Below are positions 14,407 to 28,426 of a DNA stretch of 64,000 nucleotides, one piece after another. Below the pieces are notes generated by a model. It saw only the letters and a list, made by a program, of their open reading frames with translations. It had not been told where the DNA came from and did no database searches. Origin of the DNA: Yersinia aleksiciae. Its GTDB lineage: Bacteria; Pseudomonadota; Gammaproteobacteria; Enterobacterales; Enterobacteriaceae. Position 1 is the first letter of the stretch. Every line of letters starts with the position of its first letter. Position numbers and translations under genes: made by a program. The DNA lies in the NCBI RefSeq assembly GCF_001047675.1, contig NZ_CP011975.1:2334073-2398072 (forward strand), read 5' to 3'.

Positions 14407-14940
14407 TTGAACGTACTGATACTCTTCTCTAGCCGAGATGGCCAAACACATGCAATCGCTTCTTATATAGCTAAGCAATTATCGGCGACGGCGACTTGTG
14501 AAATACAGGACCTGTCTCAGGTTGGACAAATCGACTTGAACCAATATCAACAAGTCATGATTGGCGCATCTGTGCGTTATGGACACTTCAGTCCGGTATT
14601 GAGTAAATTCGTTAGCAAACACGTCGAACAGCTAAATCAAATGCCGAGTGCCTTTTTTGCGGTAAATCTGACAGCACGTAAGCCAGAAAAGCGTTCTCCA
14701 CAAACGAATGCCTATGTGCGCAAGTTCTTACTCAGTACACCTTGGCAACCCACGCTCTGTACAGTATTTGCGGGTGCTCTCCGCTATCCTCGTTATCGCT
14801 GGATAGATAGGGTGATGATTCAACTGATTATGCGAATGACTGGCGGAGAAACCGATACAAGTAAAGAAGTTGAATATACCGATTGGCAACAAGTAAGCAG
14901 TTTTACTCAGGATTTCTCGGCACTACAGTACGAAAAATAG
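14407..14940 (+). CDS. hemG: HemG, menaquinone-dependent protoporphyrinogen oxidase
   Basis: A 177-residue flavodoxin-fold enzyme that oxidises protoporphyrinogen IX to protoporphyrin IX, passing electrons to quinones. The FMN-phosphate loop SSRDGQTHAIASY is at the N-terminus. The segments MIGASVRYGH, ARKPEKRSPQTN and AGALRYPRYRW match E. coli HemG. The start codon is TTG 14407, preceded by TAAGGAACA, and is the only start giving the full flavodoxin strand. It lies just upstream of the rrn promoters, as in E. coli. Confidence 0.94.
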   Translation: MNVLILFSSRDGQTHAIASYIAKQLSATATCEIQDLSQVGQIDLNQYQQVMIGASVRYGHFSPVLSKFVSKHVEQLNQMPSAFFAVNLTARKPEKRSPQTNAYVRKFLLSTPWQPTLCTVFAGALRYPRYRWIDRVMIQLIMRMTGGETDTSKEVEYTDWQQVSSFTQDFSALQYEK

Positions 14941-15009
14941 CAATACCGCTGATTATCACAGCAAATCGTTGAAATAAAACACGGTTGAAAAGTTTTTTCA
15001 AATTAGGGG

Positions 15010-15037
15010 TTGCAGCCTGTCAGGAACTCCCTATAAT
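15010..15037 (+). promoter_or_regulatory. rrn P1 promoter
   Basis: TTGCAG (15010-15015) and TATAAT (15032-15037) are separated by 16 bases, followed by a GCGCCTCC discriminator. The GC-rich discriminator and the AT-rich DNA just upstream (AAAAGTTTTTTCAAATT, resembling an UP element) are typical of growth-rate- and ppGpp-controlled rRNA P1 promoters. Confidence 0.85.
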
Positions 15038-15129
15038 GCGCCTCCACTGACCGGGAACAACGAAACATACTTCGCCGGGTCAGGAAGAGAAAAGAACGCG
15101 TTTGAGTTCGAAAGAAATCAAATAAAACC

Positions 15130-15157
15130 TTGACTCTTCAGCGGGAAAGCGTATTAT
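15130..15157 (+). promoter_or_regulatory. rrn P2 promoter
   Basis: TTGACT (15130-15135) and TATTAT (15152-15157) have 16-base spacing and a CTGCCTCCC discriminator, about 120 bases after P1. This matches the tandem P1/P2 arrangement of enterobacterial rRNA operons. Confidence 0.85.
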
Positions 15158-15208
15158 CTGCCTCCCGCGTTACCGTAAGATTCGCTGAAAGGCAAACGGG
15201 TAACGAAC

Positions 15209-15219
15209 GCTCTTTAACA
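15209..15219 (+). promoter_or_regulatory. rrn leader boxA antitermination site
   Basis: GCTCTTTAACA, followed by AATTTATCAGACAATC, is the boxA region of the rRNA leader where Nus factors load to prevent early termination. It lies about 50 bases downstream of P2. Confidence 0.85.
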
Positions 15220-15407
15220 ATTTATCAGACAATCTGTGTGGGCACTCGCAAGACGATATCGAAGCCTGTTTCGACAGGCAGAAGAAATATCAAAGTCTTG
15301 AAGAGTGACCAAAGCAGTACACATTTGAACTTCGGTTCGAATGCATATTTGCAGAAAGTAATCTTTGAGCATCGCTATGTTAACTCATAGCAAATCAAAC
15401 AAATCTT

Positions 15408-16950
<1,543 letters not shown>

Positions 16951-17083
16951 CCTAACGATACGCATTGCGTAGTGTCCACACAGATTGTCTGATGAATGTA
17001 ATGAGCAAGAGCACCTGTTGATGTCGTGAGTTTCGACTCATGCTGACGCGAACGGTTAGATTTCGGTTTAATCGGTACTTCGT

Positions 17084-17159
17084 GTCCCCATCGTCTAGAG
17101 GCCTAGGACACTGCCCTTTCACGGCTGTAACAGGGGTTCGAATCCCCTTGGGGACGCCA
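17084..17159 (+). tRNA. gltT: tRNA-Glu (UUC) in the 16S-23S spacer
   Basis: A 76-base cloverleaf with encoded CCA: acceptor stem GTCCCCA/TGGGGAC, T arm AGGGG-TTCGAAT-CCCCT, and anticodon loop CTTTCAC with anticodon TTC at 17118-17120. The anticodon stem CTGCC/GGCTG leaves an unpaired U28-U42 where E. coli has a C-G pair. It is cotranscribed with the rRNAs. The symbol is given by analogy with E. coli spacer tRNA-Glu genes. Confidence 0.96.
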
Positions 17160-17231
17160 ATCCGATAATGTGTGAAAGACATTATCACTGAATATCTTAA
17201 AGATGACTTTAACGAGTCGTGTTTAAGATAT

Positions 17232-17243
17232 TGCTCTTTAACA
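17232..17243 (+). promoter_or_regulatory. boxA in the 16S-23S spacer
   Basis: TGCTCTTTAACA repeats the leader boxA and lies about 150 bases before the 23S gene, where it reloads the rRNA antitermination complex. The flanking spacer also contains the sequences expected to pair in the 23S processing stem. Confidence 0.75.
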
Positions 17244-17383
17244 ATCTGGAACAAGCTGAAAATTGAAACAATGCAGCTGAAACTTATCTCTCCGTAGATG
17301 TACTGAGATGAGGAGTAACCTGTATTAGAGTCTCTCAAATAATCACAGCGCAAGATGTCTGTAAAGACACCTTCGGGTTGTGA

Positions 17384-20290
<2,907 letters not shown>

Positions 20291-20476
20291 ACAACACCAA
20301 AGGTGTTTTTGATATTTGAGACAAAATCGAGTGAAACGATTTTGAGCGCCGTGAGTGGCGAACCCGAAGGGGTGAGTATCGGTATGATACATATACTCTT
20401 GATTTTCAGCGAAGTTCCGAGATTGAGCTAATTGGTTTAGTATTTTGATACTGAACGGGTTGGTTAAAACAGAATT

Positions 20477-20596
20477 TGCCTGGCGGCCATAGCGCGGTGG
20501 TCCCACCTGATCCCATGCCGAACTCAGAAGTGAAACGCCGTAGCGCCGATGGTAGTGTGGGGTCTCCCCATGCGAGAGTAGGACACTGCCAGGCAT
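20477..20596 (+). rRNA. rrf: 5S ribosomal RNA
   Basis: A 120-base gene from TGCCTGGCGGCCATAGCG to TGCCAGGCAT, whose ends pair as helix I. The GAACTCAGAAGTGAAACGCC core is typical. It is the last gene of the rrn operon. Confidence 0.97.
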
Positions 20597-20599
20597 CAA

Positions 20600-20643
20600 A
20601 TAAACAAAACAGGCTACCCTAACGGGTGGCCTTTTTTGTTTAT
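20600..20643 (+). terminator. rrn operon terminator
   Basis: AGGCTACCC and GGGTGGCCT pair around TAAC and are followed by TTTTTT. The outer bases ATAAACAAAA and TTTTGTTTAT extend the stem to about 20 pairs, so this is a strong intrinsic terminator just after the 5S gene. The following 230 bases to 20872 hold an 8-base inverted repeat (CAAACTGC/GCAGTTTG, 20681-20700) but no gene I can support. Confidence 0.9.
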
Positions 20644-20872
20644 GGGTTCTAACAGCGAGCGACTGGAGCATGACATGCGACAAACTGCGAATGCAGTTTG
20701 GACAGCGTCTGCGCTGGCCCCATTGGCATACTGCTGGCCTCTCGAAAGAGTCAAACTCATTCTTTCTTTTAGTTTTTCCCCATTTTTATCGTCCACGCCA
20801 CAGAAAATAACCTTTATTTCTTTAAAATCACTCAGTCTGAAATTGGAACGATGTTTTGATTGTGAGGTTTGA

Positions 20873-22033
20873 ATGAATGCAGGTCTCTTCGTACGCACTT
20901 TCGCACTATCTGCAATACTTGCCGCGACAACAGTGCAGGCGAGTTCAGTGACACATCAAAAAGAAGCCATTACCGAAAACAATCTCCCCGTTTTCTACCC
21001 GCAGTTAAAAAAATAGATGACATACCAAAGCTCATGGCTCGCCGGAAAATATACAGATTTCGCGCTATGGAAAAATGATACCCGAAAAATCCTCCGACAA
21101 GCATTGCTCACCCCCGACTCAACAATTGCGTTTGCCGCAGAGAAGATAGATCAGCAAGATCGTGGGAGTTATGTCGCTGAAAAAGTAGCATTAAATATCA
21201 CGGATGAAAGCCGTGTTCAGGGGTTGCTGTTAACCCCTAAACGGAAAGGCCCTCATCCGGCGATTGTTCTGCTGCATGATCACGGCTCTAAGTTTGATAT
21301 TGGTAAAGAGAAAATGATCCGCCCTTGGGGGAATAGCGCGCAATTGGCCTCTGCGCAGGCGTGGTCAGATAAGTTTTTTAGCGGTAAGTTTGTCGGCGAT
21401 GAATTAGCAAAACGTGGCTATGTTGTGCTCTCCATTGATGCTATTGGCTGGGGTGATAGAGGCCCGATGAGCTATGAGCAGCAGCAGGCTTTAGCCAGTA
21501 ATTTCTTTAACCTCGGCCGCTCATTAGCTGGCAATATGGCTTATGAGGATATGCGGACGGTTGATTTTCTGGCGACACTCCCATCGGTTGATCGCCAACG
21601 TATTGGGGCACTCGGTTTCTCTATGGGGGCTTACCGCGCATGGCAACTGGCAGCACTGTCAGATAAGGTGGCCGCAACCGCAGCCATATCTTGGTTTGGC
21701 AACTATCAAGGTCTGATGACGCCTGGCAACAATGTACTGCGCGGACAGTCAGCTTTCTACATGCTGCATCCCGGTATCGCCAATAAGTTGGATTTTCCTG
21801 ATATTGCCAGCTTAGCGGCACCAAAACCGATGCTGCTCTTTAACGGTGGAAAAGACAAATTATTCCCGTCGGAAGCAGTCGAGCAGGCTTACGGTAAAGC
21901 CCATGCAATCTGGCGTTCGCAGAACGCGGAGTCGCGGCTGGTCACTCGCAGTTGGCCGGATCTTGGGCATGTATTTTACCAAGAGCAGCAAGATGTGGTT
22001 TTCCCGTGGTTGGACCGTTGGCTCAAGCCATAA
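20873..22033 (+). pseudogene. Secreted dienelactone-hydrolase-like alpha/beta hydrolase, interrupted by an in-frame TAG
   Basis: Reading from ATG 20873 (GAGG ribosome site at 20864) gives a signal peptide, MNAGLFVRTFALSAILAATT then VQA, and about 25 more residues ending FYPQLKK. TAG follows at 21014-21016. The same frame resumes at once with ATG 21017 and continues 338 residues. That part shows the alpha/beta-hydrolase nucleophile GFSMGAY (Ser202 from ATG 21017), an acid in NGGKDKLFP (Asp280) and a His in DLGHVF (His318), as in dienelactone hydrolases. No base shift is needed to join the halves, so a nonsense change is the simplest reading. The remaining ORF lacks the export signal, and the ATG after the stop has only weak context, so a cytoplasmic product is possible but doubtful. 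Confidence 0.72.
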
Positions 22034-22055
22034 AAAAAGGCCCCGAGGGGCCTTT
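22032..22055 (-). terminator. Terminator between the hydrolase gene and actP
   Basis: AAAGGCCCC and GGGGCCTTT form a strong stem with a tight CGAG loop. On the minus strand a seven-T run follows, so it mainly serves acs-yjcH-actP. On the plus strand TTTGTC is a weaker tail for the hydrolase gene. Confidence 0.8.
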
Positions 22056-22071
22056 GTCACTCTAAACGCTA

Positions 22072-23727
22072 TCAGTGAGAGCTGCTCTGTGATGCGCCCA
22101 AACCTGTTTGTGAACGAACAAACTGAGCTTTGAAGCGCAGACGCTCTTGCTGACCTGCTTCTGAAGTATCGGTGACCGAGAAGAACCAGATCCCGACGAA
22201 CGCCACTATCATTGAGAATAATGCAGGGTATTCATACGGATAGATTGGTTTTGCATGCCCCAGAATCGTTACCCAGATGGTTGGGCCTAAAATCATCAGG
22301 ATAACTGCGGTCAATAGCCCTAACCAGCCGCCAATCATGGCACCACGGGTGGTCAGTTTTTCCCAATACATGGAGATGAAAATAATAGGGAAGTTACAGC
22401 TGGCTGCAATAGAGAATGCCAAACCGACCATGAAGGCAATATTCTGTTTTTCAAACAGAATCCCTAAACCAATAGCCACAAATCCTAACACCACGACCGT
22501 GATTTTTGAGACTTTTAACTCATCGCGCTCATTCGCTTTACCGTTCTTAATCACACTTGCGTAAAGGTCATGGGAAACCGCCGATGCACCTGCTAATGTC
22601 AGTCCGGCGACGACGGCGAGAATGGTCGCAAAGGCTACCGCTGAGATAAAGCCTAAGAAGAAGCTGCCGCCAACGGCATCAGCCAGATGGACTGCCGCCA
22701 TATTGTTACCGCCTAGCAATGCACCTGCTGCATCTTTAAATGCGGGATTCGGGCCAACCAATAGGATCGCACCAAACCCGATAATGAAGGTTAAGATGTA
22801 GAAGTAGCCGATAAAGCCAGTGGCGTAGAACACACTTTTACGGGCCTCTTTCGCATCACTTACCGTAAAGAAGCGCATCAGGATGTGAGGTAAACCGGCC
22901 GTACCAAACATCAATGCCAGACCAAGCGATAGCGCTGATATTGGGTCAGAGACCAATCCGCCAGGGCTCATGATTGCCAAGCCTTTAGGGTGAACTTTGA
23001 CAGCTTCGCTAAATAGCGTATTGAAGTTGAAGTTAACGGACTTCATGACCATAAGGGCCATAAATGATGCACCAGCCAACAACATGACCGCTTTGATTAT
23101 CTGTACCCATGTCGTCGCCAACATGCCACCAAACAGCACATACAGCACCATCAGGATGCCAACGAGCACCACTGCGACATGGTAGTTCAGGCCAAATAGC
23201 AGCTGAATCAACTTACCTGCACCTACCATTTGGGCGATCAGATATAAGGCAACTACCACTAATGAACCACAGGCGGATAAGGTCCGGATGGGCTTTTGTT
23301 TCAATCGATAAGAAGCCACATCGGCAAAGGTATAGCGGCCTAGATTACGCAGACGCTCCGCGATTAAGAATAGAATGATTGGCCAGCCGATTAAGAACCC
23401 GATGGAGTAAATCAAACCATCGTAGCCGGAAGTATAAACTAACGCAGAAATGCCGAGGAACGATGCTGCCGACATAAAATCACCGGCGATTGCCAGGCCA
23501 TTTTGGAAGCCGGTAATCCGCCCACCTGCGGTGTAATAATCTTGTCGGGAGCGGGTCCGTTTTGACGCCCAGTAGGTGATATACAGTGTCGCGCCGACAA
23601 ACAGAACGAACATGATGATCGCCTGAATATTCAGCGGTTGGCGATGAACTTCGCCAGTAATTGCATCTGCCTGTGACAGCGCAGGCAGAGCCAGTAAGGA
23701 AAGTGCGGACCAATGGCGGATCTTCAT
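22072..23727 (-). CDS. actP: ActP, acetate/glycolate sodium symporter
   Basis: A 551-residue sodium:solute symporter (SSS family) for acetate uptake, close in length to E. coli ActP (549). It begins with a cleavable-looking segment ([12 protein letters not shown]) and has about 13 further membrane helices. Family segments include [36 protein letters not shown] and [17 protein letters not shown]. Its start overlaps the end of yjcH by four bases, so it is translated with yjcH as the last gene of acs-yjcH-actP. Confidence 0.95.
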   Translation of the reverse strand: MKIRHWSALSLLALPALSQADAITGEVHRQPLNIQAIIMFVLFVGATLYITYWASKRTRSRQDYYTAGGRITGFQNGLAIAGDFMSAASFLGISALVYTSGYDGLIYSIGFLIGWPIILFLIAERLRNLGRYTFADVASYRLKQKPIRTLSACGSLVVVALYLIAQMVGAGKLIQLLFGLNYHVAVVLVGILMVLYVLFGGMLATTWVQIIKAVMLLAGASFMALMVMKSVNFNFNTLFSEAVKVHPKGLAIMSPGGLVSDPISALSLGLALMFGTAGLPHILMRFFTVSDAKEARKSVFYATGFIGYFYILTFIIGFGAILLVGPNPAFKDAAGALLGGNNMAAVHLADAVGGSFFLGFISAVAFATILAVVAGLTLAGASAVSHDLYASVIKNGKANERDELKVSKITVVVLGFVAIGLGILFEKQNIAFMVGLAFSIAASCNFPIIFISMYWEKLTTRGAMIGGWLGLLTAVILMILGPTIWVTILGHAKPIYPYEYPALFSMIVAFVGIWFFSVTDTSEAGQQERLRFKAQFVRSQTGLGASQSSSH

Positions 23728-24035
23728 TGCTTCACCTCGCGAAGAATTTCTGCCGTCAGACGGTCAAACTCGCCATTAGCACGAATTACGTAAATGCCAG
23801 TAAGAACAAAAGAAATAACAATCAGCCCTACACCAACGGGAATACCGCGAGTAATGCTGGATCCGGCATAGAGCGGGGTGCCGAGCCATTGTGGTTCGAA
23901 AGCAATTAGGAAAATGAAGCCGACATACAGCGCCAAAGTAATCAGCGAAAGTAGCCAAGCAAAGCGACCACGCTTTTGCACCAACTCTTTGAAACGCGGG
24001 TTATTTTCAATCTCTTGATAAATGCTGTCATTCAT
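23724..24035 (-). CDS. yjcH: YjcH, DUF485 inner membrane protein
   Basis: A 103-residue protein with two membrane helices ([20 protein letters not shown] and [20 protein letters not shown]) and a charged C-terminus, typical of DUF485. It always sits between acs and actP and is thought to help acetate transport, but its molecular role is not established. A GGAGAAAC ribosome site precedes the ATG, and the end overlaps actP. Confidence 0.93.
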   Translation of the reverse strand: MNDSIYQEIENNPRFKELVQKRGRFAWLLSLITLALYVGFIFLIAFEPQWLGTPLYAGSSITRGIPVGVGLIVISFVLTGIYVIRANGEFDRLTAEILREVKQ

Positions 24036-24068
24036 CAGAGTTTCTCCTTTGAGGCATTAATTAAGGTT

Positions 24069-24084
24069 GCCGCCCGCAGGCGGC
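24069..24084 (-). other. Hairpin in the acs-yjcH spacer
   Basis: GCCGCC and GGCGGC pair around a four-base loop with no T-run after it. It lies in the 54-base gap between acs and yjcH and is more likely an mRNA-stabilising or processing hairpin that sets different levels of Acs and the transporter than a full terminator. Confidence 0.45.
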
Positions 24085-24089
24085 ACAAT

Positions 24090-26048
24090 TTACGACGGTG
24101 TTTGCATTGATTGTTTTTCTTCCAGTAATTTGTCCACAACACTCGGATCGGCCAGCGTAGAGGTATCTCCTAAGTTGCTGGTATCCCCTGCCGCAATTTT
24201 ACGGAGAATCCGACGCATGATTTTGCCGGAGCGAGTTTTTGGCAGCGAATCCGTCCAGTGCAGAATATCCGGTGTGGCGATCGGGCCGATCTCTTTGCGT
24301 ACCCAGTTACGAACCTCGGTATACAGCTCTGGTGTTGGCTCTTCCCCGTGATTTAGGGTGATATAGGCATAGATAGCCTGCCCTTTGATGCTGTGTGGAA
24401 CCCCAACAACTGCGGCTTCGGCAATTTTTGGGTGAGCGACTAAGGCTGATTCAATCTCGGCGGTGCCTAAGCGGTGGCCTGAAACGTTCAGCACGTCATC
24501 AACTCGGCCGGTGATCCAGTAGTAGCCATCTTCGTCACGGCGAGCGCCATCACCGCTGAAATACATGCCTTTAAAGGTGGAGAAGTAGGTTTGTTCGAAA
24601 CGATCATGATCGCCAAACAGGGTTCTGGCCTGACCCGGCCAAGAGTCCGTGATGACCAGATTGCCTTCTGCCAAACCTTCCAGCGGATTGCCCAGATTGT
24701 CGACGATCGCGGGTTGTACCCCAAAGAATGGGCGAGTCGCGGAACCGGCTTTCAACTCAGTCGCTCCCGGTAGCGGGGTTATCATGAAACCGCCGGTTTC
24801 AGTCTGCCACCAGGTATCGACAATCGGACATTTGCTGTTGCCGATCTTGTTGTAATACCACTCCCAAGCTTCTGGGTTGATAGGTTCACCTACCGAGCCC
24901 ATGATGCGCAGTGAATCGCGCTTGGTTCCTTCTATAGCTTTATCACCTTCCGCCATCAGGGCGCGAATGGCGGTTGGGGCGGTATACAGAATATTGACCT
25001 GATGCTTATCGATAACTTGACCCAAGCGATTGACGCCCGGATAGTTCGGTACACCTTCAAACATCAGTGTAATCGCGCCACAAGCCAATGGGCCATAGAG
25101 CAGATAACTGTGGCCGGTCACCCAGCCGACGTCGGCGGTGCACCAGTAGATATCGCCGGGGTGGTAATCGAAAACATACTTAAAGGTCAGCGCGGCATAA
25201 ACCAGATAACCGCCAGTGCTATGTAATACCCCTTTCGGTTTGCCCGTAGAGCCGGAGGTATAAAGGATAAACAGCGGATCTTCGGCGCTCATCTCCTCTG
25301 CAGGGCAGTCGGCGGAGGCATCTTTAATCAGGTCATGCCACCACAAGTCCCGCCCATCTTTCCAATAGCTGGCATTACCGGTGCGCTGGAATACGACCAC
25401 ATTTTTGATACTGGTGATGGCTGGATTTTTCAGTGCTTCATCGACATTTTTTTTCAGTGGAATTGCACGACCAGCACGGATGCCTTCGTCGGCAGTAATC
25501 ACCAATTTTGAGTTAGAGTCGATGATGCGGCCAGCGACGGCATCAGGTGAGAATCCACCAAAAATAACAGAGTGCACTGCGCCAATACGTGCGCAAGCCA
25601 GCATGGCAACAGCGGCTTCTGGCACCATCGGCATATAGATAGCCACCACATCACCTTTTTTGATGCCCAGTTTTTTCAGCGCATTGGCAAACTGGCAGAC
25701 ATCATGGTGAAGTTGCTTATAAGTGACGGTTTTTGACTGGTTAGGATCATCACCTTCCCAGATAATCGCGGTTTGATCGCCACGTTCAGCCAAATGGCGG
25801 TCAAGGCAGTTAGCTGCCAGATTTAGCGTACCGTCTTCAAACCAGCGGATGCTCACATGGCCGGGGTCAAAGGAGGTGTTTTTTACCGTGGTATACGGCT
25901 TAATCCAATCAATAATCTTGCCATGTTCACCCCAGAATTCATCCGGGTTTTGCACCGATTGTTGATAGTATTGGTGATATTGTTCTGGGTTTATCAGGGC
26001 ATGCGCTGCAATTGCAGTTGGAATAGGGTGTTTATGTATTTGGCTCAT
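24090..26048 (-). CDS. acs: Acs, acetyl-CoA synthetase (AMP-forming)
   Basis: A 652-residue adenylate-forming enzyme that activates acetate to acetyl-CoA for scavenging low acetate. The ATP-binding motif [11 protein letters not shown], the aromatic motif [10 protein letters not shown] and the C-terminal acetylation site [11 protein letters not shown] are all visible; the lysine in RSGKIMRR is the one controlled by Pat/CobB acetylation in relatives. I chose ATG 26048 ([10 protein letters not shown]), which has an AAGGAGAA ribosome site, over an upstream ATG. It is the first gene of acs-yjcH-actP. Confidence 0.96.
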   Translation of the reverse strand: MSQIHKHPIPTAIAAHALINPEQYHQYYQQSVQNPDEFWGEHGKIIDWIKPYTTVKNTSFDPGHVSIRWFEDGTLNLAANCLDRHLAERGDQTAIIWEGDDPNQSKTVTYKQLHHDVCQFANALKKLGIKKGDVVAIYMPMVPEAAVAMLACARIGAVHSVIFGGFSPDAVAGRIIDSNSKLVITADEGIRAGRAIPLKKNVDEALKNPAITSIKNVVVFQRTGNASYWKDGRDLWWHDLIKDASADCPAEEMSAEDPLFILYTSGSTGKPKGVLHSTGGYLVYAALTFKYVFDYHPGDIYWCTADVGWVTGHSYLLYGPLACGAITLMFEGVPNYPGVNRLGQVIDKHQVNILYTAPTAIRALMAEGDKAIEGTKRDSLRIMGSVGEPINPEAWEWYYNKIGNSKCPIVDTWWQTETGGFMITPLPGATELKAGSATRPFFGVQPAIVDNLGNPLEGLAEGNLVITDSWPGQARTLFGDHDRFEQTYFSTFKGMYFSGDGARRDEDGYYWITGRVDDVLNVSGHRLGTAEIESALVAHPKIAEAAVVGVPHSIKGQAIYAYITLNHGEEPTPELYTEVRNWVRKEIGPIATPDILHWTDSLPKTRSGKIMRRILRKIAAGDTSNLGDTSTLADPSVVDKLLEEKQSMQTPS

Positions 26049-26964
26049 AATAGTTCTCCTTGAGATTGTTAATAATATGTCAATCAAAGGTTAATTATAG
26101 TGCGAGAGGACGTTTTGTTTCTTTTTTGGGCGACAGATCACGCATAAAAGATGTTGATTTAGAGACTTACTTAACGTGCTGCGTGGTGAATCGATATCTT
26201 AATGATAGGAGAGAGACATTGAGGCCATGCAATAAAGGAAAGAAATGTGCTCATCAGCTCATTTCTGGTGTGAAAGGGAGATATTCAAGCGCATGTATAA
26301 TCTAGAGAAATAACGTAGCGTTATTAATGCAATCTAATGCAACTGGCTAACCAAAAAATAGAAATTAAATTTACAACAGTGGAGTCAGACTATTTTAATA
26401 TCGGATGGTAATTAAAGTGAGATATATATTCCAGAGGAGAATATGGGCATAGAAATAAAAAATGAATAACATAACTATGAATTTTTATATTTTCCTATTT
26501 TAGGTCAATTTCATTCTATGCTTTGAAAAAAACATGACTCTGGTTGTAAAATATCTAAAATGAGCGGAGACTTATGATAGTTGAATTTAACAAAGCAGAA
26601 ACACAATGCGTCAAAAAATAGAACATAAATAGGATTATTCTTGTCAATTAATTTAGTTTGTTTTTTATACTGACGCACCAAGCTATTATTTGCCATTAAG
26701 TCATTTTACTTTTTTAATAACAATTATTTACTGCATCTTGACCGATTTTTTGCCTGATATTATATCTCGACCCGATGTGGGCTTGATGTAAACAAGACTT
26801 GCAGAAGTGTGTCCAAAAATGATACTGATTTATAACGTGGACGGCTGGCGGGAGGCCGTACCATAAGCTCCATCAACTATAGCCCCGTATTTAATGATTA
26901 AGTATTCCATTTGAAATGCTTGGTAACTTGCATTTCATGGCATGCTTTGAGGGATTTTTAGGGT
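26049..26964. other. Long AT-rich acs-gltP intergenic region
   Basis: About 916 bases between divergent acs and gltP carry no ORF that looks like a protein gene. I see long A/T runs, an imperfect inverted repeat near gltP (CCATTTGAAATGC/GCATTTCATGG, 26908-26940) and a GC-rich patch near 26838-26862 with a GG-ACGGC...GCCGT-ACC fold. It must hold the acs and gltP promoters. I could not recognise a good CRP site (TGTGA-N6-TCACA). It may also hold a small RNA or the remnant of a lost gene. Confidence 0.5.
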
Positions 26965-28281
26965 ATGAAAAGTGTAAAAATAGGTCTGGCCTGGCAAATA
27001 CTCATTGCGCTGGTATTAGGTATTTTGGTTGGTGCGATTCTGCATAATCAAATTGAGTCCAGAGAGTGGTTAGTCAGTAACGTTTTAAGTCCGGCGGGCG
27101 ATATATTTATCCGCTTAATTAAAATGATTGTTGTCCCCATTGTTATTTCAACCCTGATCGTAGGGATTGCCGGTGTGGGTGATGCGAAGAAACTCGGGCG
27201 CATTGGTCTAAAAACCATCATCTATTTTGAAGTTATTACAACCGTCGCTATTATTGTCGGGATCACCTTAGCGAATGTATTCCAGCCGGGACATGGCATT
27301 GATATGTCGGCACTGACCGTGGTGGATATCTCCCAGTATGAAAAAACCACCGAACAAGTACAAAGTGGCAGCCACAGTCTGGTGAGTACCATTTTGTCGC
27401 TGATCCCTGCGAACGTCTTTGCCTCTATGGCGAAAGGCGATATGTTGCCGATTATTTTCTTCTCAGTGTTGTTTGGTTTAGGGCTATCTTCATTGCCAAA
27501 AGAAACCAAAGAACCACTGTTGAATGTGTTTAAAGCTGTTTCAGAAAGCATGTTCAAAGTCACCCACATGATAATGCGCTATGCGCCTATTGGGGTGTTT
27601 GGCTTGATTTCGGTGACTGTGGCCAATTTTGGATTTGCCTCACTTATTCCTCTCGCCAAACTGGTTATTCTGGTTTATGCCGCCATTCTCTTCTTTGCGT
27701 TAGTGGTACTGGGTACCGTGGCAAGATTGTGTAAATTGCGCATTTGGACATTAATTCGAATCCTAAAGGATGAGCTGATTCTGGCCTATTCTACGGCCAG
27801 CTCTGAAACAGTATTGCCGCGAATTATTGAGAAAATGGAAGCTTATGGCGCACCTAAATCCATCACCAGTTTTGTGGTGCCGACAGGTTATTCATTTAAC
27901 CTCGATGGCTCTACGCTATACCAAAGTATTGCGGCCATCTTTATTGCCCAGTTGTACGGTATTGAACTCTCTATCGGACAAGAAATTATTCTGGTGCTGA
28001 CCTTAATGGTGACATCAAAAGGCATTGCCGGTGTTCCTGGGGTATCTTTTGTTGTCTTACTGGCAACATTAGGCAGCGTGGGGATTCCATTGGAAGGTTT
28101 GGCCTTTATTGCCGGTGTGGACCGTATTCTGGATATGGCCCGAACGGCGCTGAATGTGGTGGGTAACGCGTTAGCAGTGCTGGTTATCGCCAAGTGGGAA
28201 CACCAGTTTGACCATAAGAAAGCCAAGGCCTATGAAAAAGCGCTGTTTGCACCGAAGCAGACACCTGTTAGCCAAGGCTAA
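26965..28281 (+). CDS. gltP: GltP, proton-glutamate/aspartate symporter
   Basis: A 438-residue DAACS-family transporter. It contains the serine-rich re-entrant loop AYSTASSETVLPR, the second hairpin region KGIAGVPGVSFVVL and the substrate-binding helix DRILDMARTALNVVGNA. Length matches E. coli GltP (437). It imports glutamate and aspartate with protons. GGGATTTTTAGGG precedes ATG 26965. A strong terminator follows, which separates it from the type III secretion island. Confidence 0.95.
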   Translation: MKSVKIGLAWQILIALVLGILVGAILHNQIESREWLVSNVLSPAGDIFIRLIKMIVVPIVISTLIVGIAGVGDAKKLGRIGLKTIIYFEVITTVAIIVGITLANVFQPGHGIDMSALTVVDISQYEKTTEQVQSGSHSLVSTILSLIPANVFASMAKGDMLPIIFFSVLFGLGLSSLPKETKEPLLNVFKAVSESMFKVTHMIMRYAPIGVFGLISVTVANFGFASLIPLAKLVILVYAAILFFALVVLGTVARLCKLRIWTLIRILKDELILAYSTASSETVLPRIIEKMEAYGAPKSITSFVVPTGYSFNLDGSTLYQSIAAIFIAQLYGIELSIGQEIILVLTLMVTSKGIAGVPGVSFVVLLATLGSVGIPLEGLAFIAGVDRILDMARTALNVVGNALAVLVIAKWEHQFDHKKAKAYEKALFAPKQTPVSQG

Positions 28282-28349
28282 TATCAGGCACGCTTCAGTC
28301 AATGAATCATTGATTCATTAAGATTCGCACGATACTGCTCGGCAATGAG

Positions 28350-28386
28350 CCCCCTATCAGAGCAATACTGATAGGGGGTTTTTATT
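28350..28386 (+). terminator. gltP terminator
   Basis: CCCCCTATCAG and CTGATAGGGGG pair perfectly over 11 bases around AGCAATA, followed by TTTTTATTGTT. It is a textbook intrinsic terminator between gltP and the convergent regulator gene. Confidence 0.9.
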
Positions 28387-28426
28387 GTTGTTTATCATCC
28401 ATACCGCACCAGTTAAGTTGCCGTGA

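Noticed and set aside
20869-21078. A 69-codon frame starting TTG near the hydrolase gene
   Set aside because: It is shifted relative to the signal peptide frame that begins at ATG 20873 with a GAGG site, and it gives a Cys/Arg-rich nonsense protein.
26088-26300. CRP site for acs
   Set aside because: Only half-matches such as GGTGTGAAAGGGAGAT were seen; no TGTGA-N6-TCACA palindrome was found.
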